Notes: generated from the sequence alone by a model not told the origin. Numbered from the stretch's first letter, positions 12,818 through 24,200 are shown. The stretch: 40,904 bases of DNA from Allomyces macrogynus ATCC 38327 (GCA_000151295.1 GG745353.1:198062-238965), one strand, 5' to 3'. Numbers and translations: made by a program.

Positions 12818-13731
12818 TTACTCCAAGATGACGGTCGCGCCCGCCGCCTCGAGCGCGGCCTTCATCTTCTCGGCCTCCTCCTTGGGCACGTCCTCCTTGA
12901 TCATCTTGGGCGCCGACTCGACAAACTTCTTGGCCTGGAGGGTGGAGAAGAGAGCCAAGGTCAACTCCAGCAGGTTTTGGCGACGAAGTGGGAGGAGGAA
13001 ACGTACCTCAACCAGGTTCATGCTCGGCATCAAGGCGCGGATCTCCTTGATGATCTTGGCCTTGGACGCTGTGTCAAACTTCTCGAGCTTGACCTTGAAC
13101 TGCGTCTTCTCGGCGGGCTTCTCCTCCTATTCAAGGTTCAACGGGACGCAGTCAGGGGCCGTGGCATCCATCTGTGGAGCGATCACCGCGGATAAAACGA
13201 ACCTCGACCGGGGCAGCGGCCGGAGCAGCGGCAGCGGGCGCGGCAGCGACGGGGACGGCGACCTCGGAGATGTTCAGGCGCTCCTGGTTGGAGAGAAGAT
13301 GGGGGGCGGTGAGCCATGATCACGAGTCATGGGGAAATCGATGCGACTGGGCGGGTCGCTCGGCAGTGGTCGTGATCAAAGAGATCCAGTGCGGCCAACT
13401 AAACGACCATGACGGGAACAGCGACCGGCTAGCGCAGTGATCGTTGCTGACCACTTGCTCATCGTCGCGATCACGACCACTGCGTATTCCGTGTCCACTC
13501 GTGCGTCGCGCGTGCGCGGTTGATGGCTACCTTGAGCATGCCAATCAGGTCGGCCGTCTCGGTGAGCGTCAGCTTGGCGATCTTGTCGACAATCGCGGTC
13601 AGCTCCGAGTTGGCGGCGGGCTTGTCCGAGTACCACCGTGCGGCAGCAACGGCAGCGGTCGGGCGGGCGGCCGCGGCGAGGGACCGGGCCAGGGGCGCGC
13701 GGAGCATGGCGGCGTTGCGGGCGGCGATCAT
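12818..13731 (-). CDS. mrpl12: mitochondrial large-subunit ribosomal protein bL12m (L7/L12)
   Basis: Stalk protein of the mitochondrial ribosome, which recruits translation factors. Four exons, 13731-13531, 13283-13203, 13126-13007 and 12934-12818, splice exactly to 172 aa. Residues 1-~35 are a basic/alanine-rich mitochondrial presequence (RAPLARSLAAAARP, then AAARWYSDK). Next come the dimerisation segment (ELTAIVDKIAKLTLTETADL), an Ala/Pro hinge (VAVPVAAAPAAAAPAAAP), and the conserved C-terminal domain: EKTQFKVKLEKFDTASKAKI, IKEIRALMPSMNLVE, AKKFVESAPKMIKEDVPKEE, AAGATVILE at the terminus. All exon junctions respect phase, including the phase-0 junction between NLVE and AKKF. It is head-to-head with DHCR24 across 685 nt. 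Confidence 0.95.
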
Positions 13732-14416
13732 TTTCGGGTGGAGTGCCTCGAGTTGCGATGGGGCAAACGGCCGTCGTCGTGCTGCAGGGTGTCGGATCGT
13801 GATCGCGGTGGCCAGATTGCTCTCGCCGAACGGCCGGCAGAGTGTGTTGCACGCGCAGGTGAGCGCACGTGCGGGATCGCTGGCTGGAGAGCGCTCGGAA
13901 ACCACGCAGAAAACCTGCTCGAGCGATCCAAGTGGCAACTGATCAGGGCCCGGCGTTCGAACCCTGGTCTCAGCATGCACACGTCCGACCGTCTTGCTTG
14001 GCACGGCCCTGGCCAAGTGGCAAACTCACGGCAAGTTGTGCGACCACTCCGCCGGATCCGCACCGCTCCTCCAACCCGCAACGCAACGCGACGAGCGCCG
14101 ACGAGCGCACCAACATGCAAACACGCCTTGCTGCGTCCTGGCCTGAAATGGTCGACGCTGTCCGCTCGCCCATAAAGTCGAGCACCGCCCGCGCGCGCAT
14201 GGGCCGCGATCGCTCTCTCCGCGTTCAGTGTGTAGTGTGCTCGTGCTGCATGAACCGCTGGTGGCCGCACGCTCCCACGACCACCCGCGACCACCGCTTC
14301 AACCTCAAGCAAACCAGCCCGACCAAGCTCCCTCGCTGTCTAGCTCACGAATCCGATCCGACGTGGTCAACGCTGCAGCTTCAGAGTCGCCCGCGCTCGA
14401 CCGACCAAGGGGCATC
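13732..14416. promoter_or_regulatory. divergent intergenic region, MRPL12 / DHCR24
   Basis: 685 nt between two divergently transcribed start codons, so it must hold both promoters and 5' UTRs. I recognise no TATA box or named factor site. A TTCGAACC near 13956-13963 looks like a tRNA T-loop, but its flanks do not form the stem. Confidence 0.5.
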
Positions 14417-16471
14417 ATGGCCCGCAGCAACGCCGCGCACCGCGCCAACGGCGGCTCCTCCTCGACCACCACACCCAACGGCCTCCCCGACCCGACCGCC
14501 GCGTCCTCGTCGACCATGACCAACGCGACCGCTCGTGGTCGTCGCACGACCACCGGCGCCGCCGCCAAGTCGACCAATGCCGGCACGCACGTTCGCCCCG
14601 TGCTCCTCTCGCCCGCGGGCCTGGCACTCCTCGCCGTGCAAACCTTTTTCGCGCTGGCCACGCCCATTTTTGGTCTGGCCATCCTCGTCGCGTCCAAGGG
14701 CGGTAACGTCATCAAGTCGTTGACGGCGCACCCGACCGTCGGGCCGCTCATCAACCCGGCGCTCGACCTGCTCGCCGATTTCGTGACCTACCACCGCGGG
14801 ATTTTCGCGACCGTGTTTGTGGCCCCCGCGTCGGTCGCGTGGGACGCGGTCGAGGCGTTGCGCGACTGGATGTACGACTTGCAGATGCCGCCGGTCGGGG
14901 ACGTGTCGGTGCGCCGCGAAATCCATGCCGCGCGTGTCGTGCAGGTGCAGCGGCAGATTCGCGAGCTGGTGGCCGGTGGCGCAACGCGGTTGTGCACGGC
15001 GCGGCCGGGGTTCCTGGGCCATGTCGATGAAGGTGCGTTGTGGGGAGCGTTTGGACCCAATCTGGCTTAGTTTCCACCGCATCACACTGACCAACGTTTC
15101 GCCTCTCTCCCATTCCAGGCCGGTACCTACAAGAAGCATTGGGGCGGCGTCGACGTGCACGCGCTGCGCGACATTGTCGAGATCGACACGGTGCGCCAAA
15201 TCGTGCGCGTCGAGCCCGGCTGCAACATGGGCCGCCTGTCGCGCGAGCTCATCAAGAAGGGGTGGACGCTCGAAGTGTTGCCGGAACTCGACGACTTGAC
15301 CGTGGGCGGCCTGATCAACGGGTTCGGCATTGAGACCTCGTCGCACAAGTACGGCCTCTTTCAGCACACGTGCACGGCCTTTGAGGTGGTCCTGCCCAAC
15401 GGCGACGTGGTCTTTTGCGACAAGGACAACAACGCCGACCTGTTTGCCACGATCCCGTGGTCGCACGGCACGATTGGCTTTTTGACGGCGGCCGATATCA
15501 AGATTGTCCGTGCCAAGCCATGGGTCAAGATGGAGTACCGTCCGTGCCGCACGCAGGCCGAGTGCGTGCGCGTCTTTGAGGAGGCGTCGCGCGATAACGG
15601 CAACGACTTTGTCGAGGAGTTGATGTACACCAAGGACACGGGCGTCGTCATGGTCGGCAAGATGGTCGATACTGTCCCGCGCGGCGGGACCGTGAACGTG
15701 CTCTCGCGCTGGTACAAGCCCTGGTTCTTCACGCATGTCGCTTCGTTCCTGAACCGGCCGGTGGGCACGCCCAATGCCGTCGAGTACCTGCCGCTGCGCG
15801 ACTACTACCACCGGCACACGCGGTCGATTTTCTGGGAGATTCAGGATATCGTGCCGTTTGGGAACACGTGGTGGTACCGGTACCTTGTCGCGTGGGTCGG
15901 CACGCCCAAGATCTCGATTCTCAAGATGACGACGACGGGCAAGCTCAAGGTGCTGTGGGAGACGATGCATGTCGCGCAGGACTTGCTTGTCCCGATCTCG
16001 ACTCTCAAGGAATCGCTCGACTTGTTCCACGACGAGCTCAACGTCTACCCGCTGTGGCTGTGCCCGATGCGCATGCTCTCGCCGCCCGAAAACTTGCTGG
16101 CCGAACGCGGTGAGCGTCCCGCCGTGGCTGTTCTTGATCGCACGCACCCGCAGCACGCGTTCTACCCCGTTACCACACCCGCCGGATCCCTTACTCCCCC
16201 GCATCCGGCAGAACAGCTCTTTTGCGACGTAGGAGCGTATGGTGTGCCAAAGTCGCCGAAATTCCATTTTGAGCGGTCGTTGGAGGTGGTCGAGGCGTTT
16301 GTGCGCAAGGTGCAGGGTTACCAGGCCCTCTACGCCGACACGATGCTCACCCGTGCTCAGTTCCGCGAAATGTTTGATCACCGGCTCTACGACAAGGTGC
16401 GCGACCGGTTCCAGGTCGGGTCACTTTTGCCGGAGATTTGGGACAAGGTCAACAAGGGTGCACGGTCGTGA
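14417..16471 (+). CDS. dhcr24: DHCR24-type delta(24)-sterol reductase
   Basis: FAD-dependent oxidase-fold reductase that saturates the sterol side-chain C24(25) bond in cholesterol synthesis; ER membrane. A low-complexity N-terminus and one membrane segment (LLSPAGLALLAVQTFFALAT) precede the FAD-binding domain: IVRVEPGCNMGRLSRELIKK, LPELDDLTVGGLINGFGIET, SSHKYGLFQHTCTAFEVVLP. Other blocks match human DHCR24: YYHRHTRSIFWEIQDIVPFG, VYPLWLCPMRM, DVGAYG, YADTM. Intron 1 ends at 15118. The strong donor at 15033 (GTGCGT) leaves the phase off by one base, while a weaker donor at 15023 (GTCGAT) keeps frame. A second intron, 16110-16211 (102 nt, GTGAGC...CAG), is a multiple of three without stops; removing it restores the family alignment (LAEREQLFCDVGAYG). 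The protein is about 620 aa, longer than human (516) because of the N-terminus. Confidence 0.92.
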
Positions 16472-17987
16472 ATGAGGGAGGAGGAATGAGCCGGTTTGTA
16501 TGATCGCAATCGAAGCAGTTTGATGGATGACCTACGAAGCAACATGACACGATGTGTGCGACAACACGAGGTCCCCACACTTCCACCACCACCACCACCA
16601 CTACCGACCGCCAGCTCTGGTCAGCTCCATCGACCACCTCCTCGTTACGAACGACCGACCCAGCATCAATCTCGCACGGCCGCCGTGAACGACCTAACCG
16701 ACACTAACTTCCACCTCCACTCGCACCCACACAATGCTGCCCAAACGCAAGGCCAAGTCATCGTCGGTGCGTGGCCCGTCCTCCACGTTTTGCTCAGGAG
16801 TGACTCCCAACTGTCCTGGCGCGTGTGCGCGCGCATGGTGGGCGCGCACGACCGACCGCAATGCCAGAAGTTCGGCCAGACCGCGGAACGTGAGCCGCAT
16901 TGCGCGCTGCCCACGACGGTGGTGCGTGTCCAGGTCGTCGTACGTGCAGTCAAAGCAGGATTCCACAAGGTACATGGTTGGCGGCAAGCGTGAACGAGGT
17001 AGGTATGCGGTGTGCTCTGTAGGGACAGTGATGGATTGTTGTTCTCGCATTCGAAACACTTGTCGTCGTGCCATGGAACCACTTTTGAAGCACGCAGAAC
17101 ATGGACTGAGCAACGCTGAGCGGAGGGCAATTTGGGCCATTCACGTGGAACGGTATTTAAAGCCAGCAAAAGTTTGACACAGTGGCCGGCAAAATGAACC
17201 AGACACCATTCGAGAACCGCATCATTTCAGACACCGGATTGATTGTTGTGGCAACATTCGAATAAATCCAGCAAAGACGTTGCGCCCCCACTTCGCGCTT
17301 GTCAACCATCTTGTGATAAATTCAGCAGAGCAGCAAAAGGTGTCAGAATGAACCAGGCTCCACGCCGCACCCCTGGAATAAGCGGGGCGGGCAAGATCAT
17401 CAATCGCGGCCGCCTTTTCCGTTAAAGAGACAAGAGCGACCGCGCGCTTCCCTTTTCAGAGCCGGTCCTGCACGTCGTCGTCCACCGCATGTATTGGTGC
17501 CAAATGTTGTTGGGAAACAACAGATGGATATTGACTGAACTATCAGATCCTGAAGAGTAAAGTCGATGGAGAGCAACAACGGCGCGGGCGGGACTGGCTT
17601 TTATAGTTTGGGCTGGGGTGATCGTGGGGCTGATCGATGTGTGGCGGTGCCGCGGCAAGGGTGCGTGGTAGTCACCTGAGTGGAGCACGTTTGGCTGTCG
17701 AGTAGAGCCACGGTTGCCATGGGCTTTTGACCAGAGTTGGACGCCTCATTGGCCATCATGCAAGCACGCGCGGCGCCCCCACCAAAAGAACGACTCGTCG
17801 CCACGACCACCACCACCACTTTCATCTCGTACTCTCCTGCTCGCGGTGGATAGCGAGCTTCGACTCCACCTCCTCTTGCTCAAGTTGTAGCATCCAGCAT
17901 CCAGTACCAGCTAGCGGCCAGTTGCAGCGGCCGCGCGCATTTTTTGCCCGCATCAACCAACCCATCGCATCGCATTGCAGCACGAAG
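16472..17987. other. intergenic region with a CAC repeat; no confident gene
   Basis: About 1.5 kb between DHCR24 and the PKA regulatory subunit. A (CCA)n tract lies at 16583-16603. ATG 16734 begins MLPKRKAKSS followed by a donor-like GTGCGT, and the minus strand has an open stretch around 16700-16990 (MYLVESCFDCTYDDLDT). Neither shows a domain or a convincing exon chain. The last ~300 nt presumably include the PKA-R promoter and leader. Confidence 0.4.
16583..16603. repeat. CCA trinucleotide repeat
   Basis: Seven consecutive CCA-type units downstream of DHCR24, outside any supported coding region. Confidence 0.85.
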
Positions 17988-19193
17988 ATGTCAGACCTAG
18001 GCGACCCGCACGGCTACGACTTTGGCACGGGCGCGGCGCCGTCGACCATGTCCGAGTACGACCGCGAGTCCTACCAGTACTCGACCGACGACGACTTTTC
18101 CGATGACGACGACACGCACGACGGCGACCACTCGACCTCGGATTTCGAAGCCGAGTCGGACGATGGCAATGACGACGTGCCACCGATGCGCGTCTCCCCG
18201 CCGCTCGCGTCCGTCCGTGCGCGCCGTACGTCGGTCTCGGCCGAATCCATGGCACCGACCGCGCACGACGTGCATGTGGAGAAAGTCGTGATCCCGAAAA
18301 CCGACGAGCAGCGTGAACGCATCCAGACGGCCGTGCAAACCAATTTCCTCTTCCGGCACCTCGACGACGAGCAGTACGCGGACGTGATCGATGCCATGGC
18401 AGAAGTGCCCGTGGCCGAGGGCGAAACGATCATTCAGCAGGGCGGCGTCGGTGATTTCTTCTACATTGTCGAGACGGGCACGCTCGATGTGTTTGTCACG
18501 CGCGCGGGCGACGACGAGGAGCCCACCAAGGTGGCCGATTACGGTCCCGGCGGCAGTTTTGGCGAACTCGCGCTCATGTACAATGCCCCGCGTGCGGCCA
18601 CGGTCACGGCCACGTCCGACTGTGTGCTGTGGGCGCTCGACCGCATGACGTTCCGCCGGATCCTGCTCGACCATACCGCGCGCAAGCGGCGCATGTACGA
18701 GACTTTCCTCGAGGAAGTGCCGTTGCTCAGCTCGCTCGAGCCGTACGAGCGGCACAAGATCGCCGACGCGCTCGAGTCGGTGACGTTCAATGACGGTGAC
18801 ACGGTCGTGCGGCAGGGCGATCCGGGCGACAAGTTTTACCTGATCGAGTCGGGCGAGGCCGATGTCGTGAAGGTCGACGACCACGGCGACGAACACCACA
18901 TGAAGCCGCTGCATAAAGGGTGCTACTTTGGCGAACTGGCGCTGCTCTCGGATAAGCCGCGTGTCGCGTCGATTATCGCGCGTGGCAAACTCAAGTGCGC
19001 GTGCATGGGTAAGAAGGCGTTCAACCGGCTCCTCGGGCCCGTCACGGCCATTATGGCGCGGCACACGCAAGAGTACGAGCGGTACCCGGGCGAGGAGGAA
19101 CTGTCGGTGACCAATGACGAGGGGTCCACGGCAGCGGGCGAGGAGGAGGCCGAAGGGGAAGCAGAGGAGGCGCCTGCTCCGGAAGACGAGTAG
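17988..19193 (+). CDS. pkar: cAMP-dependent protein kinase regulatory subunit (PKA-R)
   Basis: Regulatory subunit that inhibits the PKA catalytic subunit until cAMP binds. Intronless, 401 aa. Residues 1-75 are acidic and low-complexity. Residues 79-83 are the autoinhibitor site RRTSV, with Ser82 as the phospho-acceptor (type II-like, as in other fungi). Cyclic-nucleotide domain A spans ~118-235, with the phosphate-binding cassette FGELALMYNAPRAATV (191-206). Domain B spans ~240-355, with YFGELALLSDKPRVAS. Both cassettes retain the Glu and Arg that bind cAMP. The C-terminus is an acidic tail (EEEAEGEAEEAPAPEDE). I see no N-terminal dimerisation/docking helices in this reading frame; the frame is open upstream to 17727 but encodes only low-complexity sequence. 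ATG 17988 (CACGAAGATG) is the first Met giving the usual short acidic start. Confidence 0.95.
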   Translation: MSDLGDPHGYDFGTGAAPSTMSEYDRESYQYSTDDDFSDDDDTHDGDHSTSDFEAESDDGNDDVPPMRVSPPLASVRARRTSVSAESMAPTAHDVHVEKVVIPKTDEQRERIQTAVQTNFLFRHLDDEQYADVIDAMAEVPVAEGETIIQQGGVGDFFYIVETGTLDVFVTRAGDDEEPTKVADYGPGGSFGELALMYNAPRAATVTATSDCVLWALDRMTFRRILLDHTARKRRMYETFLEEVPLLSSLEPYERHKIADALESVTFNDGDTVVRQGDPGDKFYLIESGEADVVKVDDHGDEHHMKPLHKGCYFGELALLSDKPRVASIIARGKLKCACMGKKAFNRLLGPVTAIMARHTQEYERYPGEEELSVTNDEGSTAAGEEEAEGEAEEAPAPEDE

Positions 19194-19452
19194 GATGGTT
19201 GGGTCGGTCGGTCGGATGGCGTTTTTGTTTAGCTTTTGCTGTTTCTCTTGTCTATCGGTTCCTCCTTTTGTCTGCCAACGACCTGGCTTGTTGTTGTCTC
19301 CTCTCTCCTTTCCCTTGGCCGTTGGCTTGTTGATTTAATTTCTTCCCTTTGTTGTCGTGGAGCCCTGCCTCCTGATTGACAATCACGCAATTGTATAGAT
19401 CCCCGATTCCGCAGTGGACACATCTTTTTCAATGCTATAATGAGAAGCTCCA

Positions 19453-20824
19453 TCATTTGTACTCGGTGAAGTTGGTGTGCTAGGATCGGACTGTATCCGT
19501 CAGTATCCATTCTTTTGCCGCGATCCCATTCTCCGACCATCGACATGAACGTACCCCGGTCTGCATCGCGTGCTCGTGCGCGGCGTGCTGTCCTTGGAGC
19601 CCCTTGTCGCACACCACGCACCGCAGCGTAAAGTTGGCAGTGTCCGTGAACCGGTGCTGCTTGTGCAGCTTGCCCGCGAGCTCCACGGCATGTTGCAACA
19701 GTTGCCGGTTGGCCACATCGAACACGACCGCGTCAAAGTCGCGAGGCGCGTCGAGCGCGGGCGTCAGCCCGACCGCGTCGTAGTGGATCCCGCTAGAGTG
19801 GACACGAGATGAGTGACAGTTCAAAGAAAGCGAGGGGGTGGAGAAAAAGCGACAGACGTACTTGTACAATACAAACGCGCGCGTCGGATACTTGCCCTCG
19901 CCAAACCGGTCGATGCGCAGTGTTTGCACGTCGACCGAGCAGATTTCGGTCCGGAAGTAGTCGGCAAAAATGGCCAGCTCGATCGCACCGCCTGCAGTGT
20001 CGACCCGTAAGCGCAATCAGTTCGGGAGTCTAGGTGGATCAAACAGCAGCACACGCACCCCACGACGCCAACTTGGCAATCCACGTGCAGTACTCGTCCA
20101 CTGGCCGGCCCAGGACAACCGCATCGAACCGGTCTGGGTTGGCGCGGATCTGCGCAATCACGAGCGTGCGCAGCTCGTAGACGCTCATGCCCTTGGCGAG
20201 CACATAGGCGATTGAGTGGAACAGGCAGTTGTTGTCGTTAGGTGACTCGCGCACGACCAGGAACCCGCCGAGGTCCGGGACGTGGGCGTGGTCGCCGAGC
20301 GCAATGGCGTTGATGGCTTCGGGGGAGAGATCGGGCGTGGAGCTCGCGGGTGGGGAGCGGGAAGAAGACGGTGCTGCTATCGTTTGCGGAGAAACGCGAT
20401 TAGCGATGGCAAGGATCAGCTGCAGAAATCAAAAAGCGACGGGCATACGTTTCCCGTTATTCCTTGCCGACGAACTCGCGGCACCCCTTGATGCAGGTGC
20501 GGCAGCAGGCGCCGCTGCCGGTGCTGCTGGCGTCGGGTCCTTGAACTCGACAGTCAGCTGCTCGCCTGATCGCACGCCCGCCTCGGCCAACAACGTCGTC
20601 GGGTCAGCGGGCGCAAGCGGTCTTGGCGGCACACCCATTCGAATCGACAAACTGCGTCGGATCGAGTCGAGATCAACATTGCTCGGCAGCGACTTGGCGA
20701 GCGCCTCAGCGACAATCGTGCTCGACAGGTCGTAGACAGTCGCGGTGCGCGCATCCAGGGTCGGGTCGTTGATGGTGGCCAGGCCAAACTTGGTGCGGAC
20801 GCGGAGACGCTACTCGGTCGGCAT
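19453..20824 (-). CDS. otu1: OTU1/YOD1-type deubiquitinase (5' end unresolved)
   Basis: OTU-family cysteine protease that trims ubiquitin on substrates of the Cdc48/p97 ATPase. Exons 20809-20449, 20376-20059, 19991-19862, 19792-19555 and 19479-19453 give 357 in-frame codons before the stop. An N-terminal UBX-like domain (RLRVRTKFGL ... GEQLTVEF) binds p97; an Ala/Pro linker follows. The OTU domain has the catalytic Cys in ESPNDNNCLFHSIAYVL, WIAKLASWGGAIELAIFADY, TLRIDRFGEGKYPTRAFVLY, and the catalytic His in NGIHYD. A C-terminal C2H2 zinc finger reads RCVVCDKGLQGQHAAHEHAM then QTGHTNF, completed by a 27-nt last exon. Immediately upstream of codon 20809, in frame, is ATG CCG ACC GAG TAG (20824-20810). 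Either TAG is the end of an intron whose first exon I cannot place, or it is a TAC-to-TAG change in MPTEY. Confidence 0.88.
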
Positions 20825-21266
20825 CCGGCGGTCAGAGTGGGGCCATTGGTCGTAGGTCGGCAAGGCGTTGATGGCGGGGTGCGTGCCATGGTCGGATGAG
20901 ATTACAGGTAGTGATGGAGAGTTTGCGGAGGGTTGGAGCAGTGGGTGCGTGCGGGAAGAGTGGTGGTGGATATTGAAGTCGAGTCGCGGCCGCCAACGTC
21001 GACTGTCGAGGGAGAAAGAAACAAGGGCCAGTCACCAGTTTGGACGTCATGGTTGTGTGCGAGACGCGTCAGCGTCGCGCCGACATCCGTCAGCAACACT
21101 GTTGCCACATCAAACGGTTGGAACTCTTTGGAACTGTCAAGAACCCGAGTCATTTCAACCAGAAAATGGGCAATTCATTGGTGGAGATAGCACGCCGGCT
21201 GGAGCAGTTGTGGAGCAAAGAAAGACGAAGCGAGAGTGGGGAAAAATGACAACGATAACGATGAAG
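20825..21266. other. intergenic, no confident gene
   Basis: About 440 nt between the OTU1 5' end and the ABCC stop (both minus). A distal first OTU1 exon is possible: ATG ACG TCC AAA CTG followed by GT near 21050-21036 would keep phase but needs an unusually long intron. Nothing else is supported. Confidence 0.4.
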
Positions 21267-24200
21267 CTACTCAATCGTGGGCGGCAGCTGCTCAATCAGC
21301 TGAAGGACCTTGTCCCTGCCCAGACTCTTCTCGGCCAGACTGTAGAAGATGCTCTGTGGGTCCCGCAAGAGCGAGGTCGGCGCATCAAACTCGGCGACTT
21401 GGCCCTTATCGAGGCACAGCACGCGGTCATTGTCGATGATCGTGTCGATGCGGTGCGCAATCGTCAAGATCGTGCAGTCGCCAAACTCGCGCCGGATTGT
21501 TTGCTGCATGATGCGGTCGGTCGCGACGTCAATGTTGGAAGAGCCTAGGAAACGAATGCAAAAACGTGAGAGGAGTGAACGGCATGGGGATGCGAAGGCT
21601 CAAAAGCACAAAACGCACATTCGTCCAGAATGAGCACCTTGCTCTTGCGCAGCAGAACGCGCGCAAGCTGGAACAGTTGGCCCTCGCCCGACGAGAACTG
21701 CGGGCGATCGTCGAGCTTGTTCTCGAACCGTTCGACGACGCCCTTGAGGTCGACTTTATCGAGCACAGTCCACAGCTCGTGGTCGACGTGCGTGCCAAAC
21801 GGATCGAGATTGAAGCGCACGGAACCCTGAAACAGGTACAGCGATTGAGGGATCTACAGGGTGGATAAATTTCAGCTTGGTCTTCGGAACCGAGGGGTCA
21901 AAAGGAAATGCCGACTGGTGCGTACAATTGAAAGACGGCTGCGCAAATCGGCGAGGCCCAGGTCGGTGATGTTGACACCGTCAATGATCACGCCGCCGGG
22001 CGACGGCTCGGCCAGTCGGAACAAGGTGCTAATGACCGAGCTCTTGCCGGCGCCTACGTACAGATTGGCGGGATGAGGTGGGGAATGGGTGGAGAAGACA
22101 CATCGAGCAACGGCGAAAACGGACCAGTGCGACCAACAATCCCAATCTTCTCGCCCGGCCGCGTCGACAACGTAATATTGCGCAGTGCCGGACGATCCGC
22201 GCCCTCGTACTGCAGCGACATGTCCTTGAACTCGACGACGCCCGCCGACGGCCACACCGCGTTCCCCGGGAAAGCACCCGCAGGCGACTCGCGCTGCGAC
22301 TCGAGCGGGATCTCGCTCGCGTACTCCATGATGCGTTCCACAGCCACGAGCTGCAGCTCGAGCTCGGCTGTCTTGCGCACATTGTACTGCGTCACGTCTA
22401 CGAGGTTGAGCACATACATTTGCGCGAGCGACGCGAGCGTGAGGCCGAGCGTCGATTTGAACCCGATCATGCAACCCGACGTGGCCGCAATGATCACGCA
22501 CGCCAAACAGTCGACGCGCAGGCACAGCCACCGCTCGACCGTGTAGAACGACAGGAGCGCGCGCGTGTTCTGGTCGAGCAGCGCGCAGAACGTGTCAAAG
22601 TACTGCGGCTGGCGACGAAGTGCCGTGACCGTGGCAATGCCCTCGACCGAGTCGACGACGTGGGAGTAGACGGGTGACCGGCTGAGAGCCTCCATGCGAC
22701 GCACTTGGCGGTTGGCCTCGACGTACTGGCGGCGCAGGTAGACGAAAATGACGACAATAGGGGCAATTGCAAGCAGCACGTAGGGGACAGCCATCGCGAC
22801 TGTGACCACAATCATGACCACGTACAACCAGAGCCGCAGGACCTCGGCAAACGCGTCGGGCAGCAGCTCGTCGGTCATGGCCATATCCTTGCCCATGCGG
22901 TTGAGAATGCGGCCGGCCGGGTTGACACTGAAGAAATGGGGCGAGGCCTTGACGACGTTGTGCAGCATGCGCTCAAAGAGCCGTGTCGAGGACCGGATAA
23001 TTACCGTGAAGAAGCCATACGAGCAAATCATGGCCGCGACCGGAATAAACATGGTCAGCGCGAGGTAGGACTTCCAATAGTACGGGTCAAACTGCTCATC
23101 GGGCGCCGCCGCGGCCCACGACGTGAGCCAGTAGTCGGACAAGGCCTGTAGCGCACACGTGGCCATGCCGAGAACAAGGGCGACCGCGAAGATCGCGCCG
23201 CCGCCGCTCATCTTGAGGAACCGCAAGAATACGCTCGCGTCGAACCCGGTCTGCACCTTCTCGTTCCAGTCGTCGTCCGGAGCCAAAACATCGTCGTCGA
23301 AGCCGCCGCCTGCAGCACCGCCCGACGACGAGCCTGCGGGTGCTGCGTGCACGTCGGGCGCGGGTCCTCCGGGCTTCTTGCTTGCTGAACCTCCGACCGG
23401 CTCGGAAAACTCGGCCACGACTTGCGCAAAGTCCGGGTCGTAGTGCGCGGCCATGGCAATGACCGACTCGAGTGGTCCCGACGCGAGAATGCGGCCGCCG
23501 CTCATGTACGCGACTGAGTCGCACTGCGCGACAAGCCCGAGATGGTGCGTGACGAGCACGACGGCCGAGTCCTTGAGGTACACGCGCAGCTCGGCAAAGA
23601 TGTTGGCCGCGACTTGCGCGTCGAGCGCCGAGAAAATGTCGTCGAGCAAGAAAACAGAGCCGGCGTTGTAGAGAGCGCGTGCGAGGCAGATACGCGCACG
23701 CTGTCCACCCGACACCTTGGACCCGTTGCCGCCAATCCGCGTCTCGAGCCCATGCTCCCACTGCGCAACGTCCGACTCAAGCTGGCACACGTCAAGCACG
23801 CGCTTGAGCCGCATAGGGTCGAGCGCCGCGCCCATGAGAATGTTCTCCTTGATCGATCCGGCAAAGACAAACGCAGACTGCGGCGTGTAGGACGCGTCAG
23901 AAACGTGTACGGAGCCCGACACGGTCTTGAGCTGCCCGAGCGCCGACAGCAGCAGCGACGTTTTGCCGGACCCAACTTGGCCAATGACAGCGACGAAATC
24001 GCCGGCCTCGACCTGGAGGTTGATGTCGTGCAGGACCGGCTGGTTGTCCCACGCAAACGACGCGTGCTCAAACGACAGGACCGTGCTGGACGTGTGGTCG
24101 CCCGTGGGCGACGTCTCGGCGACGGGCTCGAGGTGCAGAATCTCCTCGATGCGCGCAATCGAAACACTGCGGATGACGTGAATGTGTGAGCCAACGCCGT

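Noticed and set aside
13945..13976. TTCGAACC flanked by GC-rich sequence, like a tRNA T-arm
   Set aside because: The flanking bases do not pair as a T-stem, and no D-arm, anticodon arm or acceptor stem could be folded around it.
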